The notes under the pieces were generated by a model. That model was not told where the DNA came from, did not search any database, and saw nothing but the letters and a program-made list of their open reading frames with translations. From Thunnus maccoyii (taxonomy: Eukaryota > Chordata > Actinopteri > Scombriformes > Scombridae), in NCBI RefSeq assembly GCF_910596095.1, contig NC_056550.1:12088501-12152500 (forward strand): a stretch of DNA of 64,000 nt. Reading direction: 5' to 3'. Below, one piece after another: positions 55,097 through 64,000 of the stretch (positions are counted from its first letter, which is position 1; every line of letters begins with the position of its first letter). Made by a program: the position numbers and the translations under genes.

Positions 55097-55541
55097 ATGA
55101 TGGACTATAGAGCAGGACTGCTGCTTTTAACTATCTGCTGGGCAGGTGAGTATTTTCATTGATCTTCTATCTATATCACATAGTTTTTATTTGTTTTACC
55201 AGCCAATTTCACTTGACTTTGCTTTTTGTCTTGACAGGTGTTGATGGTCAGACTCTGACAGAATCGGAACCAGTGGTTAAAAAGCCTGGAGAATCCCACA
55301 GATTGACCTGTACAACCTCTGGATTCACATTCAGTAGCTATAGGATGGTCTGGGTCAGACAGACTCCTGGAAGAGGACTGGAGTGGATTGCTTATATAAG
55401 CACAGCTAGTATTCCTATCCATTACTCCCAGTCAGTCCAGGGTAGATTCACCATCTCTAGAGATGACTCCAGCAGTAAACTCTATCTACAGATGAACAGC
55501 CTGAAGACTGAGGACACAGCAGTGTATTACTGTGCCAGAGA
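55097..55541 (+). CDS. IGHV: V33, A/N mosaic IGHV segment, apparently usable
   Basis: The leader exon is 55097-55145 and the V exon 55238-55541. It is a copy of V16: A-type leader, intron and FR1 to FR2 ([42 protein letters not shown]), N-type from CDR2 on ([37 protein letters not shown]). It differs from V16 mostly in FR2 and CDR2. Octamer-like ATGCAAAA at 55017-55024. The open frame continues through the RSS to 55626. Confidence 0.88.
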
Positions 55542-55580
55542 CACAGTGAGAGACAGTAATAGGAGACTCATACAAAAACT
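55542..55580 (+). other. RSS of V33, N-type
   Basis: CACAGTG, 23-bp N-type spacer, ACAAAAACT. Confidence 0.88.
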
Positions 55581-56533
55581 ACTTCCTCTATTTACCTCAA
55601 AGACTTGGAACATTCATTGGTCTTAATAGCAATAATAACAATTGTCCTGAATTGCTGATTTTAATGTTTTGGTTTTTTTTGTTTTCATTCATAACCAAAT
55701 TTCTTCTAACCAGTGTCTATCAAAAGAACATTGATTTAAAACATATTAATGTCTGTTCTCTACTAACACTGTGTTTGAATGTATTGCAAAAAAATCCATA
55801 AAATGTATTAAATGTTGATTCCATAATCCAATATGAAGAAGAAGTGATGTCCTGAAAGTATTAATGCATGAACCAGAACATATAATTAAATGCTGATATA
55901 AATTAGTCCACTTAGCAGATTTTCTTCCTTTGTCTTTCTCTCAGTACGTGTGGCCTCAAACTCCAAATACACAGGGTGTAACTCATTTTATATGGAAGTC
56001 TGATGTTCTAATTTGACTGTATAATGAATTAATTTGTAATATACATGATTATATGACACTTTGTATGAAACAAAAAGTAAAGAAGGAATAAAGACATATG
56101 TATTCATTTATTTAAAAAAAAACATACATTTTATGAATAGACCACTTTTCAAGATACTCAAAGACACTTTATATGACAATTTAAAGTACCTATACAACAA
56201 AAACACAATAAAGGAGCAAAGTGGCACTAAGATTGGAGCAGCTTGGTCCTGGATGGTAGAGAGAGGAGGTTTGTGGGGGCTGCAGGAACGAGTGTGGTGT
56301 TGGATAAATGTGCTGAATATAGAATATACCGACAGGGGGTGACATGCACAATTTCTGCTTTCCTGATAGAAATTTACCAAGCATTGCAGACAAATTTAAT
56401 TAAAATATGTCAGACAAGCCTTAAACATAACAGCTTAGATAGATACAAAATGAACATCTGGCTTCCAATAACTAAACTGAAAAACTAAATGCCAACAGAT
56501 ATCTATTTATGTACTCACTTTGAGGAGGAGTCA
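55581..56533. other. Intergenic V33-V34; no gene seen
   Basis: Second copy of 23.68-24.6 kb, including the repeat-like block (about 56.11-56.37 kb). Confidence 0.45.
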
Positions 56534-56613
56534 ATGCAAAACTTTGATGTCTTCCACCTCTACTTATCTGACTGCAGAGAGGATGACAGAGAACAGTGGA
56601 CACACAGTTTAAC

Positions 56614-57041
56614 ATGATGGACTATAGGACAGGACTGCTGTTTTTAACTGCTGGACAGGTGAAGATTGTCACTCATCTTGATTTGATGTTTTCATTGACG
56701 TTATAAATGATCTGCTTGTGATTGTTTTCTTTGCTGTCTTGACAGGTGTTGAAGGTCAGACTCTGACGGAATCTGAACCAGCAGTTAAAAAACCTGGAGA
56801 ATCCCACAAACTGACCTGTACAACCTCTGGATTGTCATTCAGCAGCTATACTATGGCCTGGATCAGACAGGCTCCTGGAAAAGGACTGGAGTGAATTGCA
56901 GCTATCAGTAGTGGTGGTAGTGACACATACTACTCTCAGTCAGTTCAAGGCCGGTTCACCATCTCCAGAGACAACAGCAGACAGCAGCTGTATCTGCAGA
57001 TGAACAGTCTTCAGACTGAATATTCTGCTGTTTATTATTGT
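56614..57041 (+). pseudogene. IGHV: V34, A-family IGHV pseudogene without RSS
   Basis: The leader exon 56614-56658 has lost four bases (TTAACTGCTGGACAG), which breaks the frame across the splice. The V exon from 56746 reads [15 protein letters not shown] and LSFSSYTMA, then TGA replaces the Trp of GLEW (56892-56894). It ends at YYC, where the sequence jumps into 3' flank (TTGTCCTTAGTTGAAG), so the RSS is deleted. Octamer-like ATGCAAAA at 56534-56541. Confidence 0.88.
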
Positions 57042-58203
57042 CCTTAGTTGAAGTAGTTCAAGAAAATTATATAAATCCTCTTCTCTCGCTCATCTTTTTG
57101 AGAATCACGTGATATTTTGTTCAGCCTCAATGATCCATTTTCTAAGATAGAAAATATTTCTAAAAAGAGAAGTATATCACTATGATGTATAAATCATATT
57201 AATAAACAGAACTGTCTTCATTATTATGAAATAGCTTAAATGAAGATTTCTGCCTCCCAAAGTTTACGATCCATGCAGGTTTTTGGACCAAAAAGATTTG
57301 ATGTGTTTTACACCCTTAATGAAAACCATTCTAAAGATAAGATGATCACTGAACTACAAACAATAATGTCTAAATGTTTAACCTGAGACTGACTTGTTAA
57401 TAGTCTGATCATCTCATATTTTCTTAGTTTGCAGATTTTAAGATGAAATCAAAGTTAAATTCCTCACTGAGTACAACAAAGGTTGTGGACCTTCAACAAA
57501 CTTCAACTTCTTTTGAAGTTTCAAACTACTTCAGCAACAACGTTAAACTGTCAAAATTGTCAACTTACTTTGCAAACACTCCGCACCCTACCCGACAGTT
57601 TTACATTTTACTTTAAAGAAAACCAAATACTTTTATGCATATCGTCACACAGATTTAAATTCCTGAGCATATGTTTAGAGGCTCCAAGTATCTCTGGGCT
57701 ACATGTCTGTGGCTTCAAACATCTGCAAAAACTGAAAACATTTAAAACTTCAAACCACCAACTAGAACAAACAATTTGATTATTTCCACTGTAACTTCAC
57801 TGCAATAATTATATAGATATAAAAAGATACTGTAGAATATTCCTCAAAAACTGGTATAAAATTAATCATTATTACAGAATATTTTTCTCCTTCCTGTCTC
57901 ACAGTGATTAAATATAAAAATGAATAAATTACAACAAAAAATAATCAATCGTTAGTAGCTTTAAAAATATCCACTACATTAACATGAAGTATCCTCATAA
58001 GCTTTTGGTGAGTTTTTAAAATTAAATCATGAATGGACATATGAGAGTCAATATTAATATTCTTTATGACAATGCAATTAAACAATTCCGTTATTTGATT
58101 CAATCATTTATTTTCTCCTTTAGTCCCAATTTGAGAAGAAATGCTGATCTTTTCACCTTTAATACAACCTATTTAAATACAATGTAATCAACTATTCAAC
58201 AAT
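57042..58203. other. Intergenic A-to-C flank, copy of 18.95-20.05 kb; no gene seen
   Basis: The 98-codon frame at 57483-57779 is disrupted in the paralogue and is rejected. Confidence 0.5.
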
Positions 58204-58299
58204 ATGCAAATACATGTGATTCATAAGGAAGTGAAGTGTGTGTGTGTGTGTCAGTGAGAGGACAGAAGAGCTCACATCAGTTCAGCTTCAACATCAACC

Positions 58300-58748
58300 A
58301 TGTTCTCTGCAGCTCTGATGCTGCTGCTGGCAGCTGGATCCTGTGAGGAGCTTTCAGTGGATTCACACTAATAAACACATTAGAAACACTGAATAGTCAG
58401 ATGAATGATGGAGATAATGTTGATTTCTCTTTCCACAGGTGTGTACAGTATTGATCTCATCCAGCCAGACTCAATGGTTGTGCAGCCTGGACAGTCTTTG
58501 ACCATCACCTGTCAGGTCTCTGGTTATTCTCTGACTGATAGCAGCTATGCAACAGGTTGGATCAGACAGCATGAAGGAAAACCAATGGACTGGATTTTGC
58601 ATCGGTGGGGAGGAGGCAGCTTTTATCAAAATAATGCTCTGAAGGACAAGTTCCTTTATCACACACACACCTCTAATAGTTCAGTGACATTAAAGGGACT
58701 GAATCTGCAGTCTGAGGACGCAGCTGTGTATTACTGTGTCCGCAGCCC
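58300..58748 (+). CDS. IGHV: V35, C-family IGHV segment, open
   Basis: The leader exon is 58300-58342 and the V exon 58439-58748. Same framework as V24, with His in FR2 (WIRQHEGKPMDW), HRWGGGSF in CDR2, the NSS sequon in FR3, and LQSEDAAVYYCVRSP where its relatives have LQPEDTA. A perfect octamer lies at 58204-58211. Open in both exons. The heptamer has one mismatch. Confidence 0.86.
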
Positions 58749-58787
58749 CACAATGATACAAACCACCAACAGACCTGCACAAATACC
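58749..58787 (+). other. RSS of V35, CACAATG heptamer
   Basis: CACAATG, 23-bp spacer, ACAAATACC. Confidence 0.85.
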
Positions 58788-58940
58788 CAGAGATTCATGT
58801 GACTGAAACACACACAAACATGTTTTAAATATGAACATTAATAAAGATAGTGCTCTCTGCTTAGTTGATAACAATTTGTATTTGTGGAATTCACAGAACC
58901 TCTATATCTTTGAAGGCAGAAACAAATAGGGTGCAGATTT

Positions 58941-58965
58941 CCTTTTTTATTTGCAAATAAAAAAG

Positions 58966-59014
<49 letters not shown>
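58941..59014. repeat. Perfect palindrome followed by AAT microsatellite
   Basis: 58941-58966 is a 13-bp perfect inverted repeat with no loop (CCTTTTTTATTTG and its complement). AAT repeats follow to about 59014. The paralogue at 28.42 kb has only the left arm and normal flank. Confidence 0.9.
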
Positions 59015-59017
<3 letters not shown>

Positions 59018-59335
59018 TTTGCTACATCATGAATTAAAGATTGTCAATCTTGAAAAAAGGGTTTTGTTCACCTTCTCCACCAGGTCAGATATTAGCTAGC
59101 AGGGATTTGATATTTTACATTTTCCTCTGTTGTTGTAGATACTCTACTTATGAAAATGTATCTGTGTTGAATATTTCCTTTTTAAACCTGTAGAGGGAGG
59201 TCTATGCAAACTCTTCCTTATAAAAATACAGCAATAGCAACTGTCATATAATTTGGAGCAGAACAACTGGAAGGGTTTTCTACATTGTTAAAACACTCTG
59301 ATCAGAAAGAACTGAAGCACAGTGTTTATTACAGA

Positions 59336-59755
59336 ATAAAAAACACAATTGTCTGGATTTTCTTGTTTGTAGTTACTATTCATTGTAAGAAAACTAATTC
59401 TTTTGCTTCTTTTGTAAATGTCTAACCTGTGATTTTCAAGTTTGATGGATGATGATCTTCATTTTTTTGCTTACAGGAGTTCAGAGTGAGATCAAACTGG
59501 ACCAGTCTCCCTCTGAGGTGAAAAGACCTGGACAGACAGTGAAGATGTCATGTATCATATCTGGTTATAGCCTGACAAGATACTATATTCACTGGATAAG
59601 ACAGAGACCAGGTAAAACTCTGGAGTGGATTGGCAGGATGAACACAGGTTCAAACTCTGCTAGCTATGCCAGCTCCTTTCAAAGCCGTTTCAGTACCTGG
59701 AGGTGAAGAGTCTGACAGCAGAAGATTCTGCTGTTTACTTCTGTGCTCGAAGAGT
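59336..59755 (+). pseudogene. IGHV: V36, B-family IGHV pseudogene
   Basis: The leader position is 59336-59384, with ATA in place of ATG and CATT|GTAAG at the donor. The V exon from 59477 reads [25 protein letters not shown] and [12 protein letters not shown], then has the same roughly 31-base FR3 deletion as V20. The B deletion therefore predates the C-B-N-E-A duplication, and the start loss is specific to this copy. Promoter: ATGCAAAC 59204-59211 and TATAAAA 59219-59225. Confidence 0.88.
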
Positions 59756-59794
59756 CACAGAGACTGAAGACAGTGAAGCAGCTGCACAAAAACC
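59756..59794 (+). other. RSS of V36
   Basis: CACAGAG (one mismatch), 23-bp spacer, perfect ACAAAAACC. Confidence 0.85.
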
Positions 59795-60977
59795 TCCACA
59801 GACACAACATTTGACCAGAGATGAAGCAGTTTTCAAGTAGCAGTTTGTTGGTGACTAAAACAATAGAATATTTATATTATCCTCTTATCTGCTGCAAATT
59901 ATGCTCACAGGGAGTAATGAGAAACTTGATAACAAAATAAATCATGTTTAAACTGATTTGATTAAACCATGCATGTTAATGTGTCTCATGTCTGAACATG
60001 AATTTAATAGTAATACTTATGGACACATTTTACACACATTAAACTAAAACATGTCAACTAACCAAACACATTTGGAGAACCATTAATGGGGTTTTGAATG
60101 GGGATTAAAGGTGTATTTCCTAACAGTGATTTGAATGTACAAGTAATAATACTAAATAAGCATTTATTGCTTATTCCATATAAGAGCCTCAGTAAAACCA
60201 TGTCTCAGAGAAGACCACTGCTAAACAGTAAACAGCATTTGTGTAGTTAAATTACTTTTCTAACTATCTAAACTGAGATGTCAGAGTCTGAAGGCAGTTG
60301 ATGAACATTTCTTAGTTTGGAGTGGGATTAAAACTACAGTACAATATACACAGAGAACTGCAAAGGCTGTGAACTAAGAGGATAAATGGATGTCAAAAGT
60401 GTTTTTCAGTTGTAAACACACTTAACGGTCCACATTTTCCACTGTTTTGTTTACTTGTCTTAAATGTGATAGCAAAGATCACATTCATGTAAATTATTTG
60501 ACCGATAAGCCAGCAGACATTTTCTACCTAACTACAGCAAATATATATATATCTTTTTGCATGTGGTTATACAAGGTTTCAGTTCCTTATTTAATTTCCT
60601 TTAGAACAAACATCTGCAATATGCAAACACTAAAACCCATAAAAAGTTTGTATAAATCAGCTGCAGCAAACTCAAGTATCGATACTATTTAGATTATTTT
60701 GCTTTCACATCTCTGGTGTTTGCAGTAACAAAATAAAATTAAATAAATCTCTTCATAAATATATGTAACTTTAGCAAAACAAATCTTTCTTAAATGTTTT
60801 AAATGAGTATTTCATAGTTGTCAAACTATATAAATGCTGTTTTATTTTGTGTTGTGTTCTCAACTTTAAACTTGACTTTCAAAGCAGTGATGTAGGAGGA
60901 GCTCCTGTAAACAAATTCTCAGGGGTCCAGTTAACATTATACATGAAGGGATTTGAAATACTAAGCACACTGTTAAC
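59795..60977. other. Intergenic B-to-N flank; no gene seen
   Basis: Second copy of 29.23-30.54 kb with only a short AT run near 60.54 kb where the first copy has a long GT/AT microsatellite. Confidence 0.5.
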
Positions 60978-61349
60978 ATGGCTTACAGAAAGCGGCCACT
61001 CTTGGTAGTTGTTCTGTTTGTTTTAACTGCTGTTGAAGGTCAGACCATAACAGAGTCTGAACCAGCAGTTAAACAACCTGAAGAATCCCACAGACTCACC
61101 TGCACAACATCTGGGTTTGACTTTGGAAACTCAGTGTGGGTCAGACAGGCTCCTGGTAAAGGACCAGAGATGATCACTTTTATACACACAGCTAGTTACT
61201 CTATCTATTACTGCCAGTCAGTCCAGGGTAGATTCACCATCTCCAGAGATGACTCCAGCAGTAAGCTCTATCTGCAGATGAACAGTCTGAAGACTGAAGA
61301 CACAGCAGTTTATTACTGTATTACCGACAGTAATAAGAGAGTCATATAA
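60978..61349 (+). CDS. IGHV: V37, N-family single-exon V domain without RSS
   Basis: Second copy of V21: 123 codons, signal peptide ([21 protein letters not shown]), [48 protein letters not shown], stop. The heptamer is missing at the same place as in V21, so it was lost before the block duplicated. Differences from V21 all change codons, including an extra Cys (IYYCQSVQG). It could encode a germline-fixed secreted V domain or be a decaying pseudogene. Expression is unknown. Confidence 0.7.
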   Translation: MAYRKRPLLVVVLFVLTAVEGQTITESEPAVKQPEESHRLTCTTSGFDFGNSVWVRQAPGKGPEMITFIHTASYSIYYCQSVQGRFTISRDDSSSKLYLQMNSLKTEDTAVYYCITDSNKRVI

Positions 61350-61908
61350 ATATCACCTCCTCTATTTACCACCACCATTTATTACAATGTTGACTTCAGT
61401 GCATGCGGTTTTATTTTCAAATACAAAAAATATGACATTAAATATACATTTTAAGGACATAAATAGCAACATGATCCTCCTTTTGTTTATTTTTTTTTAT
61501 ATTAATTTAATATAATTATATTAAAATCAAATCGTATAAAAATATATTTGAATTTACAATATGTTTCAATTTCTCAAAATTATATTGGGGTATCAATTAA
61601 ATATTTTTTTGTACAAAAGCAGAGATGAATTATTTGAAACACTTGACATGTTTCATTAAATACAGGGACTTGAGTTGATTAAATGAGTGATAAAACTGCT
61701 ATCATTAATAAACTGTTTAGATATAAGTGAGTTGGTGATGAATATTTAAATATCGGAATCAAGGCCTTGATTCTACCTCTGTGAAATAATAATTAAAAAG
61801 GACAATGAAATTATAATTTCAAGACAGTGTAAATAAAATATTATTAATAACAACTTCCTCTATTTAGCTCCAGTTTCTCACACATTCTTATGCTCTATAT
61901 TTGATTCT
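61350..61908. other. Intergenic N-to-E flank; no gene seen
   Basis: Matches 30.97-31.41 kb; AT-rich. Confidence 0.5.
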
Positions 61909-62020
61909 ATGCAAACTCGGTGATCTTCCTTGTTACGCAGTTATAAAGATTTCTCATGAGACTGTCAGTGGAGGTGAAAGAGGATCAGAAGCTCACATCT
62001 CTTCAGCTTCACCATAAACC

Positions 62021-62438
62021 ATGTTCTCTGTAGCTCTGCTGCTGCTGTTGGCAGCTGGATCCTGTGAGTCTCTCTGGATTTGTCATAGTCAGCAGTTCTT
62101 CTTTTGCAGTGTAACTTGATCATTTGTAACAAAACATTTTCTTCTTTTAACAGGTGTGAAGTGTGAACAGTTGACACAGCCAGCCTCAGTGACTGTGCAG
62201 CCAGGTCAACGCCTGACCATCACCTGTCAGGTCTCTTATTCTCTTAGCAGATATTACACAGCTTGGATCAGACAGCCTGCAGGGAAACAACTGGAGTGGA
62301 TGAGTTCTGACACAGATGTCAAAGATTCACTAAAGAACAAGTTCAGTGTCAACTTAGACTCTTCCAGCAACACAGTGACTCTAAACGGACAGAATCTACA
62401 GCCTGAAGACACTGCTGTGTATTACTGTGCCAGAGACC
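62021..62438 (+). CDS. IGHV: V38, E-family IGHV segment, open
   Basis: The leader exon is 62021-62063 and the V exon 62154-62438. It reads VKCEQLTQPASVTVQPGQR, CQVSYSLSRYYTA, WIRQPAGKQLEW, the same very short CDR2 as V22 (SSDTD) and [11 protein letters not shown]. Promoter: ATGCAAAC 61909-61916 and TTATAAAG downstream. It is the duplicate partner of V22, and most coding differences lie in CDR1 and FR2. Confidence 0.86.
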
Positions 62439-62477
62439 CACAATAACACAAACCATCAGCAGACCTGAACAAAAACC
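62439..62477 (+). other. RSS of V38, CACAATA heptamer
   Basis: CACAATA, 23-bp spacer, perfect ACAAAAACC. Confidence 0.85.
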
Positions 62478-63399
62478 TCTCAGGCAGCCACACATCCAAC
62501 AGACACTTACAGTAGAGGACAGATGCAGCTGTGTTTCTGTCTTCTAGAGACATAAACAAGCAACACATGTACAGTACAAAAATCACCTGCTAAATGTAAA
62601 CATCATATTTAGGACTGTGAGATTATGAAATAAAAAATACATTTAGAAGTTCAGTAATTAGTTACTCAGTACTTTAATCTTTCTCCCACCATTAAGGGCT
62701 CTGCATTTTCAAAAATGCAAAATGAACCATAAAACAAATTCAACTACAGTAAGATGTGGTCTTTCTAAAGGCCTGCATCTGACAAAAAGTTAGTTTCTCT
62801 ACAGTAACCTAAAGAGTTTTAATCAAGAGTTTAAAATCTAATCAGAGCAGCATTACTGTAACACCCTTTCAGTGAATTAACCATTTATATGGTGATACTG
62901 ATGACCATATAATGCTCTCAGTATGTTTGGCCTTTTGCTCCTTGCCAGACAGACGGATGAATATCAGAATATTTAAAGGCCCATATTGCTGTTTTTACCC
63001 CTGCATATACTTAACATTAGTGCCTATTATTTCATTAATTAAATTATCTGCTTGTGTAAGTACAGTATGAAAATAATTTTTGTTTGGATGATAATACAGT
63101 TGTGAACAGTTTGCAGTGTATTTTAGGAAACCCTGCATCTGTTAATTCAGAGTTGGCAACAAAATCTTGCAACATTTTTTCTGTTATGTATGTGCCTGGT
63201 TGATTTTTCTGTTGTGTTTGTGCTTCTAATTATTATTACTTTTATTTTCAGATCAAAAGTCTGATTTCAAAAGACATCATGCATGAATCATAGCGCATTT
63301 GGCTGAAAGCACAAATATAGTTTATACTGTAATTTTAACAGCCAACCAAAATGCTGGCCAAGTCCAGTCTAGTTGTTTCCTCCCTGTGAGGAGGAGTCA
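62478..63399. other. Intergenic E-to-A flank; no gene seen
   Basis: Third copy of the interval seen at 15.03-15.88 and 31.98-32.88 kb. Confidence 0.5.
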
Positions 63400-63477
63400 A
63401 TGCAAAACTTTGATGTCTTCCACCTCTACTTATCTGACTTATCTGGATGACAGAGAACAGTGGACACACAGTTTAAC

Positions 63478-63921
63478 ATGATGGACTATAGGACAGGACT
63501 GTTGCTTTTAACTATCTGCTGGGCAGGTGAAGATCTTCACTGATCTTGAGTTGAAGACATCATAAGAAAGTTTAAAACTTACAGCAAATAACTGTTTCCT
63601 TTTTTGTCTTGACAGGTGTTGATGGTCAGACTCTGACAGAATCTGAACCAATAGTTAAAAAGCCTGGAGAATCCCACAAACTGACCTGTACAACATCTGG
63701 ATTCACATTCAGTAGCTACAACATGAACTGGGTCAGACAGGCTCCTGGAAAAGGACTGGAGTGGATTGCTTATATCAGTAGCAGTGGTAGTAGCAAATAC
63801 TATTCTCAGTCAGTTCAAGGCCGGTTCACCATCTCCAGAGACAACAGCAGACAGCAGCTCTATCTGCAGATGAACAGTCTGAAGACTGAAGATTCTGATG
63901 TTTATTATTGTGCTCGAGACT
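63478..63921 (+). CDS. IGHV: V39, A-family IGHV segment, apparently usable
   Basis: The leader exon is 63478-63526 and the V exon 63616-63921. It reads [39 protein letters not shown]2 SSSGSSK and [12 protein letters not shown]. Asp replaces the usual Ala two residues before the YYC motif, a framework change that may affect folding. Octamer-like ATGCAAAA at 63400-63407. Both exons are open. Confidence 0.88.
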
Positions 63922-63960
63922 CACAGTGACTGGAGTTGGTTGAGCAGCTGTACAAAATCC
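63922..63960 (+). other. RSS of V39
   Basis: CACAGTG, 23-bp spacer, ACAAAATCC. The window ends 40 bases later. Confidence 0.9.
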
Positions 63961-64000
63961 TACAGTACTCATCATCTCTGGGCTGATAAACTACTTTGCA

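Overview
The window is a stretch of a teleost immunoglobulin heavy-chain locus that contains only variable (IGHV) segments. I count 39 V units or leader relics, all on the + strand, spaced about 1-2 kb apart. The fish assignment rests on the V sequences (FR1 of the QTLTESEP type, FR2 [14 protein letters not shown]3 ending [11 protein letters not shown]), short leader introns of about 80-140 bp, an AT-rich background with many microsatellites, a fish-type L2 LINE and a Ty3/gypsy element. The sequences look percomorph-like, but the species cannot be fixed from the window. I found no D, J or constant exons.

Family letters are local to this report. A: leader MMDYRTG..., FR1 QTLTESEP. A': A-like, with leader [84 protein letters not shown], one copy. 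N: QTITESEP, with the leader fused to the V exon and no intron. Most units have an octamer-like promoter, a leader exon, a short intron, a V exon and an RSS of CACAGTG, 22-23 bp and ACAAAAACC type. Eighteen units look usable (open leader and V exon plus an RSS). Two N units are open but have no RSS. Seventeen are pseudogenes and two are bare leader relics. Every B unit is dead.

Layout: 1-9.2 kb N-A-(C ghost)-B-A, then a D gene nested in the leader intron of an A' pseudogene. 10-18.9 kb (C promoter ghost)-B-A-N-E-A-F-A. 20-26.3 kb (C ghost)-B broken by an L2 LINE-A/N mosaic-A-A. 27.7-33.5 kb C-B-N-E-A. 35.2-39.2 kb C-B-A-A. 39.57-48.55 kb a young-looking full-length Ty3/gypsy element with 1,224-bp LTRs and a tRNA-Pro-type primer site. 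49.4-57.0 kb E-(leader relic)-nested D/A' again-A-A/N mosaic-A. 58.2-64 kb C-B-N-E-A, a second copy of the 27.7-33.5 kb block. The repeating order points to growth by tandem duplication of a multi-gene cassette followed by deletion.

In a B cell each usable V would be joined to D and J segments lying outside the window, then transcribed from its own promoter, and the leader intron spliced out. The most unusual material is the intronless N family. Three of its four members have lost the RSS heptamer, and two of those (30.5 and 61.0 kb) still encode a complete secreted-type V domain. Their differences from each other are all codon-changing.
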